From Maritalea mediterranea (GTDB taxonomy: Bacteria; Pseudomonadota; Alphaproteobacteria; Rhizobiales; Devosiaceae), in assembly GCF_021568695.1 (NCBI RefSeq), contig NZ_JAKGTI010000003.1, positions 274,043-338,042 of the forward strand: 64,000 nucleotides of DNA, given 5' to 3'. The notes under the pieces were generated by a model, which was given only the letters and a program-made list of their open reading frames with translations, searched no databases and was not told where the DNA came from. This document shows positions 16,950 through 24,550 of this stretch, one piece after another. Numbering within the stretch: position 1 is the first letter of the stretch; every line of letters starts with the position of its first letter. The position numbers and the translations under genes are program-made.

Positions 16950-17536
16950 CAGCTTTGCACCTGCGCCACAATTTCATTCAGCGCGGCCACCGGGTCGTCT
17001 GCCTCAAACACCAGTTCGCGCACCGCGCAAAACTCCACCTGCTTGGTCAACAGGGTTACATCCTCAACAAAACCCACAGCGGGCACTTCAAAGGTTTCCG
17101 CCCACCAATTGGCCATTTCGGCGCTCTCGTGTTCACTGTTGTTTTTGTCCGCTGCCAATTGGCCGAAAAAGACATAATCAATGTCCTTTTCGCCTTTGGT
17201 CATGGCGTCATGGCGGGAAAAGACTTCACCCGCACCCAAAATTGACTCTGGTTTCAGCTTTTTTGCCCAATGGCCGGTGTCTTTGGCGCTTTGGGTCAGG
17301 TGCACCCCATCGGCTTTGAGGGGGGCGACGGCCTCGGGCAGATTGTCGAGCAGCACCGCCACATCGTTTTTCTGCGCCGGTTTGATCAGGCTTTTGGCCC
17401 AATCCTTATATTCCGCCTCACCCAATGTGCCGCGCTGCACCAGCATGGCCGCCACATGGCCGGTTTCGGCCAGCGCCAGGCTGGTGGTCCGGGTTTTCGC
17501 ATCAGGTTGGGGCGGGACGATCAGATAAATCTGCAT
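16949..17536 (-). CDS. ThiE-like (TMP-TENI) thiamine phosphate synthase homologue
   Basis: A 195-residue TIM-barrel protein with the TMP-TENI pattern: a DDVAVLLDN-like strand (NDVAVLLDN), the DGVHLTQSAKD segment corresponding to the DGVHLGQ motif, and DYVFFGQL for the usual DYIGVGP. The substitutions in these motifs and the short length suggest a diverged member; true thiamine phosphate synthase activity is uncertain. No other thi gene is nearby. The ATG at 17536 has no strong ribosome binding site; a longer frame reaches 17614 but is unlike the family. Confidence 0.75.
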   Translation of the reverse strand: MQIYLIVPPQPDAKTRTTSLALAETGHVAAMLVQRGTLGEAEYKDWAKSLIKPAQKNDVAVLLDNLPEAVAPLKADGVHLTQSAKDTGHWAKKLKPESILGAGEVFSRHDAMTKGEKDIDYVFFGQLAADKNNSEHESAEMANWWAETFEVPAVGFVEDVTLLTKQVEFCAVRELVFEADDPVAALNEIVAQVQS

Positions 17537-17611
17537 GTTCAGCGTGGCTTTCTTTTTCCTCTTCGTGCCGTGCAATTTGGGCAGAATGTTGAACGGATGC
17601 AAGCCAAGAAA

Positions 17612-17647
17612 CAAAAAAACCCCCGCCTTGTCCCAAAGCGGGGGTTC
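17612..17647 (-). terminator. Terminator downstream of fba
   Basis: Hairpin with CCCCGC / GCGGGG arms; the minus strand reads into a T-run (complement of CAAAAAAAC). It lies 64 bp after the fba stop. Confidence 0.85.
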
Positions 17648-17710
17648 TAAAAGCAGATGGGCTATTGGCCCCTGTCGTGCGCAAATATTGTCCAGGTTGT
17701 CCCTAAAAAC

Positions 17711-18778
17711 CTAGTCGATTTGCGGATCCAACTGTCCATCTGCATATCGTTTGGCCATGTCGGCCAAAGGAATGATCTTCCCGATTTTCGAGGCCTGACC
17801 AGCAGTGTTGAACAGCTCTAGCCGCTCCATACACAATTTGGTCATGGCTTCGCGCGCAGGCTTGAGATATTTGCGCGGGTCAAACTCGCCTGGATTTTCT
17901 GCCAGAATGCGACGGATCTGGCCGGTCATCGCCATGCGGTTATCGGTGTCGATATTGATTTTGCGCACACCGTTTTTGATGCCGCGCTGAATTTCTTCCA
18001 CAGGTACACCCCAAGTTTGCGGAATTGCGCCGCCATATTGGTTGATAATGTCCTGCAAATCCTGTGGCACGGAAGAAGAACCGTGCATCACCAAATGGGT
18101 GTCGGGCAGGCGACGGTGGATTTCTTCAATCACATGCATGGCCAAAATTTCACCGTCCGGTTGGCGGGTAAATTTATAAGCGCCGTGGGAGGTGCCCATG
18201 GCAATCGCCAGCGCATCCACCTTGGTTTCTTTTACGAATTTTACCGCTTCGTCCGGGTCGGTCAAAAGCTGTTCGGTGGACAATTTGCCCTCGGCACCAT
18301 GGCCATCTTCCTTGTCGCCTTCGCCGGTTTCAAGGCTGCCTAGAACGCCCAGTTCACCTTCAACGGAAATGCCGCCCAAATGTGCTGTGTCGGTGACCTG
18401 TTTGGTCACGCCGACATTATAGTCCCAATCGGCAGGCGTTTTGCCATCTTCTTCCAAGGAGCCGTCCATCATCACCGAGGTGAAACCGGCCTGGATGGCG
18501 GTCATGCAGGTGGCGGGGCCGTTACCATGGTCGAGGTGAATACAAACGGGAATATGCGGATAGATTTCCACAATCGCATCCATCATGCGTTTCAGCATCA
18601 CGTCATGTGCGTAAGACCGTGCGCCGCGAGAGGCCTGGATGATCACTGGAGAATCGGTTTTGTCTGCCGCCTCGGCGATCGCGAGGGCCTGTTCCATATT
18701 GTTGATGTTGAACGCAGGCACGCCATAATCATGTTCAGCAGCATGATCGAGCAATTGGCGCAAAGTGATGCGGGCCAT
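17711..18778 (-). CDS. fba: Class II fructose-bisphosphate aldolase
   Basis: A 355-residue zinc-dependent aldolase of the Calvin-cycle subtype, cleaving fructose-1,6-bisphosphate to DHAP and glyceraldehyde-3-phosphate or running in reverse. Motifs: [11 protein letters not shown] near the N terminus, the zinc-ligand HLDHGN segment, [10 protein letters not shown], and the C-terminal HGSSSVPQ and [10 protein letters not shown] phosphate-binding loops. Part of the carbon cluster with pgk, gap and tkt, all on the minus strand, but separated from pgk by about 5.8 kb of unrelated genes. A near-perfect palindrome lies about 50 bp upstream. Confidence 0.96.
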   Translation of the reverse strand: MARITLRQLLDHAAEHDYGVPAFNINNMEQALAIAEAADKTDSPVIIQASRGARSYAHDVMLKRMMDAIVEIYPHIPVCIHLDHGNGPATCMTAIQAGFTSVMMDGSLEEDGKTPADWDYNVGVTKQVTDTAHLGGISVEGELGVLGSLETGEGDKEDGHGAEGKLSTEQLLTDPDEAVKFVKETKVDALAIAMGTSHGAYKFTRQPDGEILAMHVIEEIHRRLPDTHLVMHGSSSVPQDLQDIINQYGGAIPQTWGVPVEEIQRGIKNGVRKINIDTDNRMAMTGQIRRILAENPGEFDPRKYLKPAREAMTKLCMERLELFNTAGQASKIGKIIPLADMAKRYADGQLDPQID

Positions 18779-18829
18779 TAAACCTCTCCTGAATTGGACA
18801 ATTCTTAGTTCGGGTTCTGGCGTTTATTG

Positions 18830-18857
18830 ACCGCAAAGTCGATATAGACTTTTCGGT
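18830..18857. promoter_or_regulatory. 28-bp palindrome upstream of fba, operator candidate
   Basis: ACCG-C-AAAGTC, spacer GATATA, GACTTT-T-CGGT: ten of eleven arm positions pair. It sits 52-79 bp before the fba start, where a repressor or activator would bind. It matches no operator consensus I can name. Confidence 0.5.
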
Positions 18858-18992
18858 GAGGGTGGTATCAATTTGGTATGGTTTTGAAGGGGTTAGTTCG
18901 ATATTGTAGGCGTTTGGGTCAGCTGTGCAGCGGTAACCATAATCCCAGAATCTGGCAATGGCCAGCCGAAGCGGGCCATTATGAGTGCGCGT

Positions 18993-19709
18993 TCAAGCGG
19001 CGAGGGCTTTGGCTTTAAACTTATCGACATGGACACCTTTGATCAGCAGCCATAGCCCGAGGCCCACTTCGCCGATGCCGCCTGCGGCGAGAAGGCTGTT
19101 GGAGATGACGGCATAGGTGCCAATATCCATCAGCCCTAGCATGCGGCCCACGGAGTCGGCGAGATAGCCAAAGCCGCCGATAAGCAAGGCGATACCTAAG
19201 AGCCGCGGCAGATAGGTGCTTTTGAACACCAGATAGCCGAGCAACACCAGATGCAGTGCAAAGATAAATTGCCAGATGAGGGTGCCAGCCAGATTGGACT
19301 GGTGGAGCGCCAGGATCAGATTCTGTGTCGCGCCATCAGTCGGGGTGGCGGCGGCCAATTGTTGCGCCACTAACAGCGGCACGATGATCATGGCAATCAC
19401 CACTGTCATCGAAAGGCGCGCGGCCAGCGCCATCAGCGCGATCGGCTGGCTGACGGGGCGGGTGAGTACATAAAGCAGGCAGCACAGCACAATTTCCACC
19501 AGCACGATCATCACCAGCGCGCCAATGCCTATAAAAAACAGGCCGGATTGGCTGACAAGATTTTGCGCGGTCTGCGCGCCGTCCGCCAGATTAAAAATCT
19601 GTTCGGGCATATACATCAGGCCGATAGGGCCAGTGGCCAAGAGAAGTATAAAGAATAGGCCGGTGGCGATGGCATAAAGCCGCAGATTTTTGGGATCAAG
19701 AGGAGTCAT
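18993..19709 (-). CDS. DUF4386-type integral membrane protein
   Basis: A 238-residue protein with six or seven hydrophobic segments and the DUF4386 pattern: an N-terminal LYAIATGLFFILLLATGPIG helix, RLSMTVVIAMIIVPLLV in the middle, and the LLGIALLIGGFGYLADSV segment near the end. The function of this family is unknown. The start overlaps the stop of the dehydrogenase gene as ATGA, so the two are coupled; it is the last gene of the methyltransferase-dehydrogenase-DUF4386 set. Confidence 0.82.
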   Translation of the reverse strand: MTPLDPKNLRLYAIATGLFFILLLATGPIGLMYMPEQIFNLADGAQTAQNLVSQSGLFFIGIGALVMIVLVEIVLCCLLYVLTRPVSQPIALMALAARLSMTVVIAMIIVPLLVAQQLAAATPTDGATQNLILALHQSNLAGTLIWQFIFALHLVLLGYLVFKSTYLPRLLGIALLIGGFGYLADSVGRMLGLMDIGTYAVISNSLLAAGGIGEVGLGLWLLIKGVHVDKFKAKALAA

Positions 19710-20713
19710 TGTGAGTTTCCATCCTGTGGGTGAATGATAATGCAGCCTTGTTGGCTGTTGGTGTCGTAAAGGCGAGCAGCTTCGACGGCCTGATCGATCG
19801 GGAAGCGATGGGAGATCACTGGTTTCAGTTCGCCACTTGACAAAAGATCAGCAATGCCTGCCAGGCTTTCCGGCGCGGCAGGGGCAAGCACACATAATTG
19901 TTCTTTGCCGCCCTTGCCCTTGGTTTTGCGCTGCTGCAGCAGGTGCGAAATATGAAACATTGCCAAAAGATGTTTGCCTTTGTCGGTCAGCACCGGTGCT
20001 ACTTTTTCAAAGGGCAGAAAGCCCGCGCAATCAATAATCACATCATATTTCTCATTGCCCTTAGTGAAGTCAGTGGCGCGATAATCAATGGCCTCATCTG
20101 CACCCAGCTTGCGCACCAACTCCATATTCTGCGCAGAGCAGGTGCCGGTGACATGGGCGCCGAAATGCTTGGCCAGTTGCACGGCCACCCGGCCGATGCC
20201 GCCTGAAGCGCCATTGATCAGCACCTTGTCGCCGGGTTTGATGTTGGCCGTTTTGATGAAATACCATGCGGTTTGCGCATTAGACCCGCCAATGGCCGCC
20301 GCATCGTCGAACGACACATTGTCCGGGCAATGGGTGAAAGGAGCGGTTTCCGGCAAGCAGACAAATTCCGCCTGGGCACCGAATTGCATATCGGTAAAGC
20401 CGAACACGCGATCACCAGGCTGATATTTGGTGACCTTGCTGCCGACTTTGTCGACCACGCCGGCAAATTCGCCGCCAAGAATGCGGTTGCGGGGCCTGAA
20501 TAAGCCCAACAACAGTTTGGCCGGAATCTTCATAAGCGGCCATGGAGATTTGCCCCGTCTGGCAAGGGCATCGCCATTTCCCATATGCACCGCTTCAACG
20601 CGGATCAGCACTTCATTGTCTTTTGGGGCCGGGATGGGCATGTCGCGAATTTGCAGCACGTCGGGGTCGCCAAATCGCTCGTAATATACGGCCTTCATGG
20701 TTTGGTTGGTCAT
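19706..20713 (-). CDS. NAD(P)-dependent medium-chain dehydrogenase/quinone reductase
   Basis: A 335-residue MDR protein: a GroES-like domain (AVYYERFGDPDVLQIRDMP) and a Rossmann domain with the VLINGASGGIGRVAVQLAKHF signature. It lacks an obvious structural zinc site, so it is a reductase of the quinone/enone type rather than a zinc alcohol dehydrogenase. The substrate is unknown. ATGA overlaps at both ends (20710-20713 with the methyltransferase, 19706-19709 with DUF4386) indicate one tightly coupled operon. The long N-terminal frame to 20905 is only a run-on inside the methyltransferase gene. Confidence 0.88.
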   Translation of the reverse strand: MTNQTMKAVYYERFGDPDVLQIRDMPIPAPKDNEVLIRVEAVHMGNGDALARRGKSPWPLMKIPAKLLLGLFRPRNRILGGEFAGVVDKVGSKVTKYQPGDRVFGFTDMQFGAQAEFVCLPETAPFTHCPDNVSFDDAAAIGGSNAQTAWYFIKTANIKPGDKVLINGASGGIGRVAVQLAKHFGAHVTGTCSAQNMELVRKLGADEAIDYRATDFTKGNEKYDVIIDCAGFLPFEKVAPVLTDKGKHLLAMFHISHLLQQRKTKGKGGKEQLCVLAPAAPESLAGIADLLSSGELKPVISHRFPIDQAVEAARLYDTNSQQGCIIIHPQDGNSQ

Positions 20714-21351
20714 TTGATTTCCTGTTCGTTCTTTTGCGCCGTCACGGTGGCGCGGTGATCGTGGGTGGGGGCGTAGGTACTCCCCAAAATTGTGAAGCCG
20801 CATTGCGCCAGCTCTTTTTGCGGGTCTTGCGCCTGATAGATGTGGACGTAAGGAGCCAGGCCGATGGCGCCTGCGGCGCGGATCAAGCCCTTTTGCCACC
20901 AGCAAGCTTCGCCCAGACAGGGTGTTTCCACCAGTAATTTGCCGCCGGGTTTCAACAGCTCTTTCAAGCGTGGCAGCACAGCGATGTGGTCGCGCACCAA
21001 ATGCAGCACATTGAGCGCGATGATCGCGTCATAGCTCTCCGGCTCCAGCCGGGGGTCAAAAAGGTCGGTGGCCAAAAAGCTCACATTATTGAACTGGCGC
21101 TCACTGGCTTTGGTCTGGGCCAGCTCGATCATTTTCGAGCTGACATCGATCCCTTCGATGGTTTTGACATGGGGCGCGAGATCAAGAGCGATTTCGCCGC
21201 TGGCGCAGCCGAAATCCATGACCTGATCCTGGGGACTGAGCGCGGCGCGTAGGCGTGCCATTCGGTCCCGATAAATTTGATCATGGTCGGACATAGCGCG
21301 GTCATAGCTTGCCGCTCGCTTATCCCAGAATTGAATATTTTGTTCAGACAT
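20710..21351 (-). CDS. Class I SAM-dependent methyltransferase
   Basis: A 213-residue methyltransferase (Methyltransf_11/25 type). Motif I is VMDFGCASGEIALDLA at about 45-60; the acidic end of strand 2 is IEGIDVSSKMIELA; motif IV is YDAIIALNVLHLV. It begins with the usual FWDKRAASYDRAM dimer/cap helix. The acceptor is not deducible; neighbours suggest a small lipid or quinone-like substrate. The ATG at 21351 has GGAAAG about 12 nt upstream; a GTG at 21381 has no site. Confidence 0.88.
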   Translation of the reverse strand: MSEQNIQFWDKRAASYDRAMSDHDQIYRDRMARLRAALSPQDQVMDFGCASGEIALDLAPHVKTIEGIDVSSKMIELAQTKASERQFNNVSFLATDLFDPRLEPESYDAIIALNVLHLVRDHIAVLPRLKELLKPGGKLLVETPCLGEACWWQKGLIRAAGAIGLAPYVHIYQAQDPQKELAQCGFTILGSTYAPTHDHRATVTAQKNEQEIK

Positions 21352-21446
21352 AGCTGTAACGCTTTCCGACTTGATGGTCACAATCGAAACTCAGTTGACT
21401 TTACTTTCGCGCTGGGGCCGTGGCCCCGATTTATTGGGCTTCTCGC

Positions 21447-21683
21447 CTATTCGTCCGGTGGCGGGATATAGCCAAACACGTCTTCGATTGGCGTTTTAAA
21501 CGCATGGGCGATCTGAAACGCCAATTCCAACGACGGGGAGTATTTGGCCGCCTCTATTGCCACAATGGTTTGGCGGGAAACGCCCACTTTTTCGGCCAGC
21601 GCCTTTTGGCTCATTTCATCATGGTCAAAGCGCAAACGGCGAATATTGTTGGTGATCTGTCCCTTCTGGTTCTTTTTCGCCAT
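21447..21683 (-). CDS. XRE/Cro-type HTH regulator
   Basis: A 78-residue DNA-binding protein made almost only of one HTH domain: SQKALAEKVGVSRQTIVAIEAAKYSPSLELAFQIA, then a short tail. Such mini-regulators commonly sit with a membrane protein of unknown function, as here, with 2 bp between the genes. It probably controls its own operon through the inverted repeat at 22207. The three-gene set from 21351 may be in the same transcript, since the gap is only 95 bp. Confidence 0.9.
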   Translation of the reverse strand: MAKKNQKGQITNNIRRLRFDHDEMSQKALAEKVGVSRQTIVAIEAAKYSPSLELAFQIAHAFKTPIEDVFGYIPPPDE

Positions 21684-21685
21684 GC

Positions 21686-22132
21686 CTAAAAGCCCCGGCG
21701 ATAGAGCACCAGACGGGTGATGCCTTCAATCATGCTGGTCATAAACATGGCATAGATACTGCCGAGCAGGATAAATTGCATGGGGGCTCCGAAGGCAAGC
21801 CAGATCATACCCGTCACATAAAAGACAGAGAAGGTGATAAAGGCGACCTTCATGCCGATCATATCGATCAGCTTGTCGCGCTCGTCGGCTTCATCAAATT
21901 CGGTGTTCTTGGTGATGATGGCATTGACGATTGTGATAATCACCGTGACGATGATGGTGATCACCACCGATCCGGCAATCAATTTGATGGCGCTCCAGCC
22001 CACCTGAATGCCTGCATCCGGCCCGTCCAGCAGACCAGCCTGATATTGGTCATACATATGAAAACTGTAGAGGGTCATCACAATGATGCCGGTGATCAAA
22101 TAGGTGATGATATTGCGTTCGTGATAAGACAT
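21686..22132 (-). CDS. Small integral membrane protein paired with HTH regulator
   Basis: A 148-residue protein with four predicted membrane helices (about 9-27, 47-70, 92-112 and 117-137) and a charged cytoplasmic loop after the second (KNTEFDEADERDKLID). The loop resembles the one in DUF2178-like membrane proteins that pair with mini HTH regulators; I do not recognise it firmly. The function is unknown. First gene of the pair, starting 75 bp from a strong inverted repeat. Confidence 0.75.
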   Translation of the reverse strand: MSYHERNIITYLITGIIVMTLYSFHMYDQYQAGLLDGPDAGIQVGWSAIKLIAGSVVITIIVTVIITIVNAIITKNTEFDEADERDKLIDMIGMKVAFITFSVFYVTGMIWLAFGAPMQFILLGSIYAMFMTSMIEGITRLVLYRRGF

Positions 22133-22206
22133 TTCGCTGTCCTTGTGTCGTAAAACTCATACATGGTGTCATGTTTGTTGCACGTTATGTATGATATTTT
22201 CGACTA

Positions 22207-22228
22207 AGTGTCAAATAATTTTGACACT
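22207..22228. promoter_or_regulatory. Perfect inverted repeat, probable HTH operator
   Basis: AGTGTCAAA, spacer TAAT, TTTGACACT. On the minus strand the right half supplies TTGACA as a -35, with TACATA 17 bp on, so the repeat overlaps the promoter of the membrane protein/HTH operon. A second site (CAAAATTTTG, 22235-22244) lies beside it. Confidence 0.6.
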
Positions 22229-22290
22229 GTGACGCAAAATTTTGACTTATCCGGCACTTTTCGGCGGATTTAAGGTTATATATCAATAGC

Positions 22291-23289
22291 TTAAGATGCT
22301 TCCGGGTAGGGCAGGTAGCGCGCGCCATCAGGCACCATGCGCACCACATGTTTGCCTTTGGCCAACATTTCTGACTGGGCGGCCATGGCCCCTTTGAGAT
22401 GTTCAAACGGGTAAATCTGCTCAATAAAGCAGCGTATTTTTTTGTCGCGCACCAGTTCCGCCATCTCGGTCATTTGATCCGACGCATTGTCCCAGGCAAG
22501 TATGCTGATCTTTTTGCCATCCTCGCGGGTTTTGCGGCTGGCCAAAAACAAGCGCAACAGCATAAAGGCGTTGCCGCCCACCACAATATAGTGACCATGG
22601 GGCTTGAGTGCATCATAACATTTGGCCGGGCGGCGGCGGGCCACCATGTCGATCACCACATCGAACTTTTGCTCAAGGCGGGAGAAATCGGTGGCCTTGA
22701 AATCATAGGTATGGTCGGCACCAAAGGCGTGCATGGCCTCCTGCTTTTCCGCCCTGTCCACGGCGTGCACCACTGCGCCTTGAAGTTTGGCCAGCTGCAC
22801 CGCGAACATGCCTGCACCGCCGCCAGCGCCATTGATCAGCACATGCATGCAGGGCTGAATATTGCCCATGCGCGTGGCTTGCAGCGCCAACAGGCCAGCT
22901 TGAGGCAGGGTGGCCGCTTCTTCATCGCTCACGCCTTCGGGGATTTTCGCCATGTTCTCTGCCTTGCCGCACACATATTCCGCAAAGGCGCCCCAACCGC
23001 TTTGGGATAGATCGCCAAACACGCGATCACCTACGGCAAATTGGGTGACCTGATCCCCCACATGTGCCACCACGCCAGCAACGTCGCCGCCCAAAATCGG
23101 GTGGGCTGGCACCTTAATGTTTTCAAAGCGGGTAAACACATGGCCACGCAATTTGTCCCAGTCCCAGCTGTTAAGCGAGGTGGCGTGGACCTTGATCAGA
23201 ATTTCGTCCGGGGCGGGGGTGGGAATCTCAATATCCTTCAGCTGCAAATTGTCGGCAGCGCCGTATTTTTCGCAAATATAGGCCTTCAT
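22291..23289 (-). CDS. NAD(P)-dependent medium-chain reductase, zinc-independent type
   Basis: A 332-residue MDR protein. N-terminal GroES-like domain (AYICEKYGAADNLQLKDIE), then a Rossmann domain with VLINGAGGGAGMFAVQLAKL. It is a paralogue of the protein at 19706 but not close (GAGGGAG in place of GASGGIG). The likely reaction is NADPH-linked reduction of a quinone or enone. The ATG at 23289 has GAGAGG upstream. It lies 58 bp downstream of the HxlR regulator on the same strand and is probably in its operon. Confidence 0.88.
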   Translation of the reverse strand: MKAYICEKYGAADNLQLKDIEIPTPAPDEILIKVHATSLNSWDWDKLRGHVFTRFENIKVPAHPILGGDVAGVVAHVGDQVTQFAVGDRVFGDLSQSGWGAFAEYVCGKAENMAKIPEGVSDEEAATLPQAGLLALQATRMGNIQPCMHVLINGAGGGAGMFAVQLAKLQGAVVHAVDRAEKQEAMHAFGADHTYDFKATDFSRLEQKFDVVIDMVARRRPAKCYDALKPHGHYIVVGGNAFMLLRLFLASRKTREDGKKISILAWDNASDQMTEMAELVRDKKIRCFIEQIYPFEHLKGAMAAQSEMLAKGKHVVRMVPDGARYLPYPEAS

Positions 23290-23347
23290 GGCTGCCTCTC
23301 TTGCCTGCGGAACATGCAAGGTAAGATGGGCATAAATTATGGCTGTA

Positions 23348-23692
23348 TCAAGCCGACTGCTTCAGTTTGTAGCCCACCTCCACGATCGCGGCGAGGGCGG
23401 GCACCAGTTCGGCACCCAGGGGCGTCAGCTCATATTCCACCGAAGGCGGCGAAGTGGGGCGCACAGTGCGCTTAACCACACCACGGGCGGTCAGTTCTTT
23501 TAAGCGGGCGGAGAGGATTTTTGCCGAGATGGGCGGAATATCCACGCGCAACTCGTTAAACCGGCGCGGTCCGGCCCGCAAATGCCAGATCACATTGGGC
23601 GCCCAGGCCCCGGCGATCAGCGACATGCATTCAGTCAGTGCGCAGCCTTGCGGCGGAGGGGGGCTTTGATTTTTGCGCAGCTTAAGCGACAT
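23348..23692 (-). CDS. HxlR-family winged-helix regulator
   Basis: A 114-residue MarR/HxlR-type regulator with a single Cys near the recognition region (CALTECMSLIAGAWAPNVIW), the PRRFNELRVDIPPISAKILSARLKEL helices and a wing ending YELTPLGAEL. Many HxlR members sense quinones or aldehydes through such cysteines. The start at 23692 has GGAAA 3 nt upstream and fits the family; the longer frame adds a non-family N terminus. It diverges from the NTF2-like/tautomerase genes across a promoter with repeated GTTACC sites. Confidence 0.9.
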   Translation of the reverse strand: MSLKLRKNQSPPPPQGCALTECMSLIAGAWAPNVIWHLRAGPRRFNELRVDIPPISAKILSARLKELTARGVVKRTVRPTSPPSVEYELTPLGAELVPALAAIVEVGYKLKQSA

Positions 23693-23803
23693 GGTTTCCG
23701 GCCCTTCCGGCGTTCGATTCATCATTGCAAGAGGAAAACCCTGCCAGCGCGACCATTCTTGGACACCAATCAACGCTCCATCGCAGCCACCAGCTTTCCC
23801 GGC

Positions 23804-23836
23804 GGTAACCTCTAACTCAAAGTTACCATCAGTTAC
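23804..23836. promoter_or_regulatory. HxlR operator and divergent promoter candidate
   Basis: GGTAAC (23804) and GTTACC (23822) form an inverted repeat, followed by AGTTAC (23831). A plus-strand promoter TTGTCA-N16-TAGATT lies directly downstream of it (23841-23868), serving the NTF2-like gene. Confidence 0.5.
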
Positions 23837-23894
23837 TGGGTTGTCAATAGAAACTGCATGCCTAGATTAGGCCTCTCATTGCCGAAAAGGAAAG

Positions 23895-24314
23895 ATGATG
23901 CAAACAGTTCAACCGCAACTCCAAGACAGCCCGGCCCCTACAGCGCAACAGATCGAGGCGTTGCTGCCGGTGTTGCAAGACTATTTTGACGGGCTCTATA
24001 CGTGCGATCTCGATATCTTCAAACGGATATTTCACCCGCGGGCCGTTTACGCCACGGCAGATGAAACGCCGCTGCTTTATCGCGATATGCCGACTTATTT
24101 TGAGGTGCTGGCCCAGCGCCAATCGCCCGCCTCACGCGGCGAAGAACGGCATGATGTGATTGATCAAATCCAGTTTGCCGGGGCCAACACTGCCTTTGCG
24201 CAAGTGCGCTGTCGCATCGGCACCAAGCAATTTGTTGATTTTCTCACCCTGGTCCGTGAAGGCGGCCAGTGGAAAATCATGGCCAAAATCTTTCACATTC
24301 AGGAGAACAACTAA
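23895..24314 (+). CDS. NTF2-like (lumazine-binding/SnoaL-type) protein
   Basis: A 139-residue single-domain alpha+beta barrel protein of the NTF2-like superfamily, close to the putative lumazine-binding group: YFDGLYTCDLDIFKRIFHPRA is the typical first helix and HPRAVY the start of the sheet. It may be an enzyme or a ligand binder; no catalytic residues can be assigned safely. AAGGAAAG precedes two ATGs (23895 and 23898). Its stop shares a base with the tautomerase start. Confidence 0.82.
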   Translation: MMQTVQPQLQDSPAPTAQQIEALLPVLQDYFDGLYTCDLDIFKRIFHPRAVYATADETPLLYRDMPTYFEVLAQRQSPASRGEERHDVIDQIQFAGANTAFAQVRCRIGTKQFVDFLTLVREGGQWKIMAKIFHIQENN

Positions 24315-24517
24315 TGCCCTATGTCCATATTGAAGTCACCGATGAAGGCGTGACCAGTGAGCAGAAAAAAGCGCTGATCAAAGGCACCACCGATTTGCTG
24401 CAGAAAGTGCTGCACAAAGACCCGGCGACCACTTTTGTGGTGATTGATGAAGTGCCGCTGGAAAATTGGGGCATTGGCGGGCTGCCCGTCCCTGAGTTTC
24501 GTGCGCAACAGAAGTGA
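24314..24517 (+). CDS. 4-oxalocrotonate tautomerase-family protein
   Basis: A 67-residue protein of the 4-OT family. It begins Met-Pro (PYVHIEV), so cleavage of Met exposes the catalytic N-terminal proline; the second-helix segment ALIKGTTDLLQKVL and the C-terminal VPLENWGIGGLPV are in place. These enzymes tautomerise or hydrolytically dehalogenate unsaturated acids. Translationally coupled to the NTF2-like gene, and under the divergent HxlR promoter region. Confidence 0.9.
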   Translation: MPYVHIEVTDEGVTSEQKKALIKGTTDLLQKVLHKDPATTFVVIDEVPLENWGIGGLPVPEFRAQQK

Positions 24518-24550
24518 ATAAAAAGCCCTGCTCAGGCGGGGCTTCTATCG

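Noticed and set aside
21447-22132. Toxin-antitoxin module
   Set aside because: The small HTH protein is paired with a four-helix membrane protein rather than a toxin-like partner, and the order and length suit a regulator/membrane pair better.
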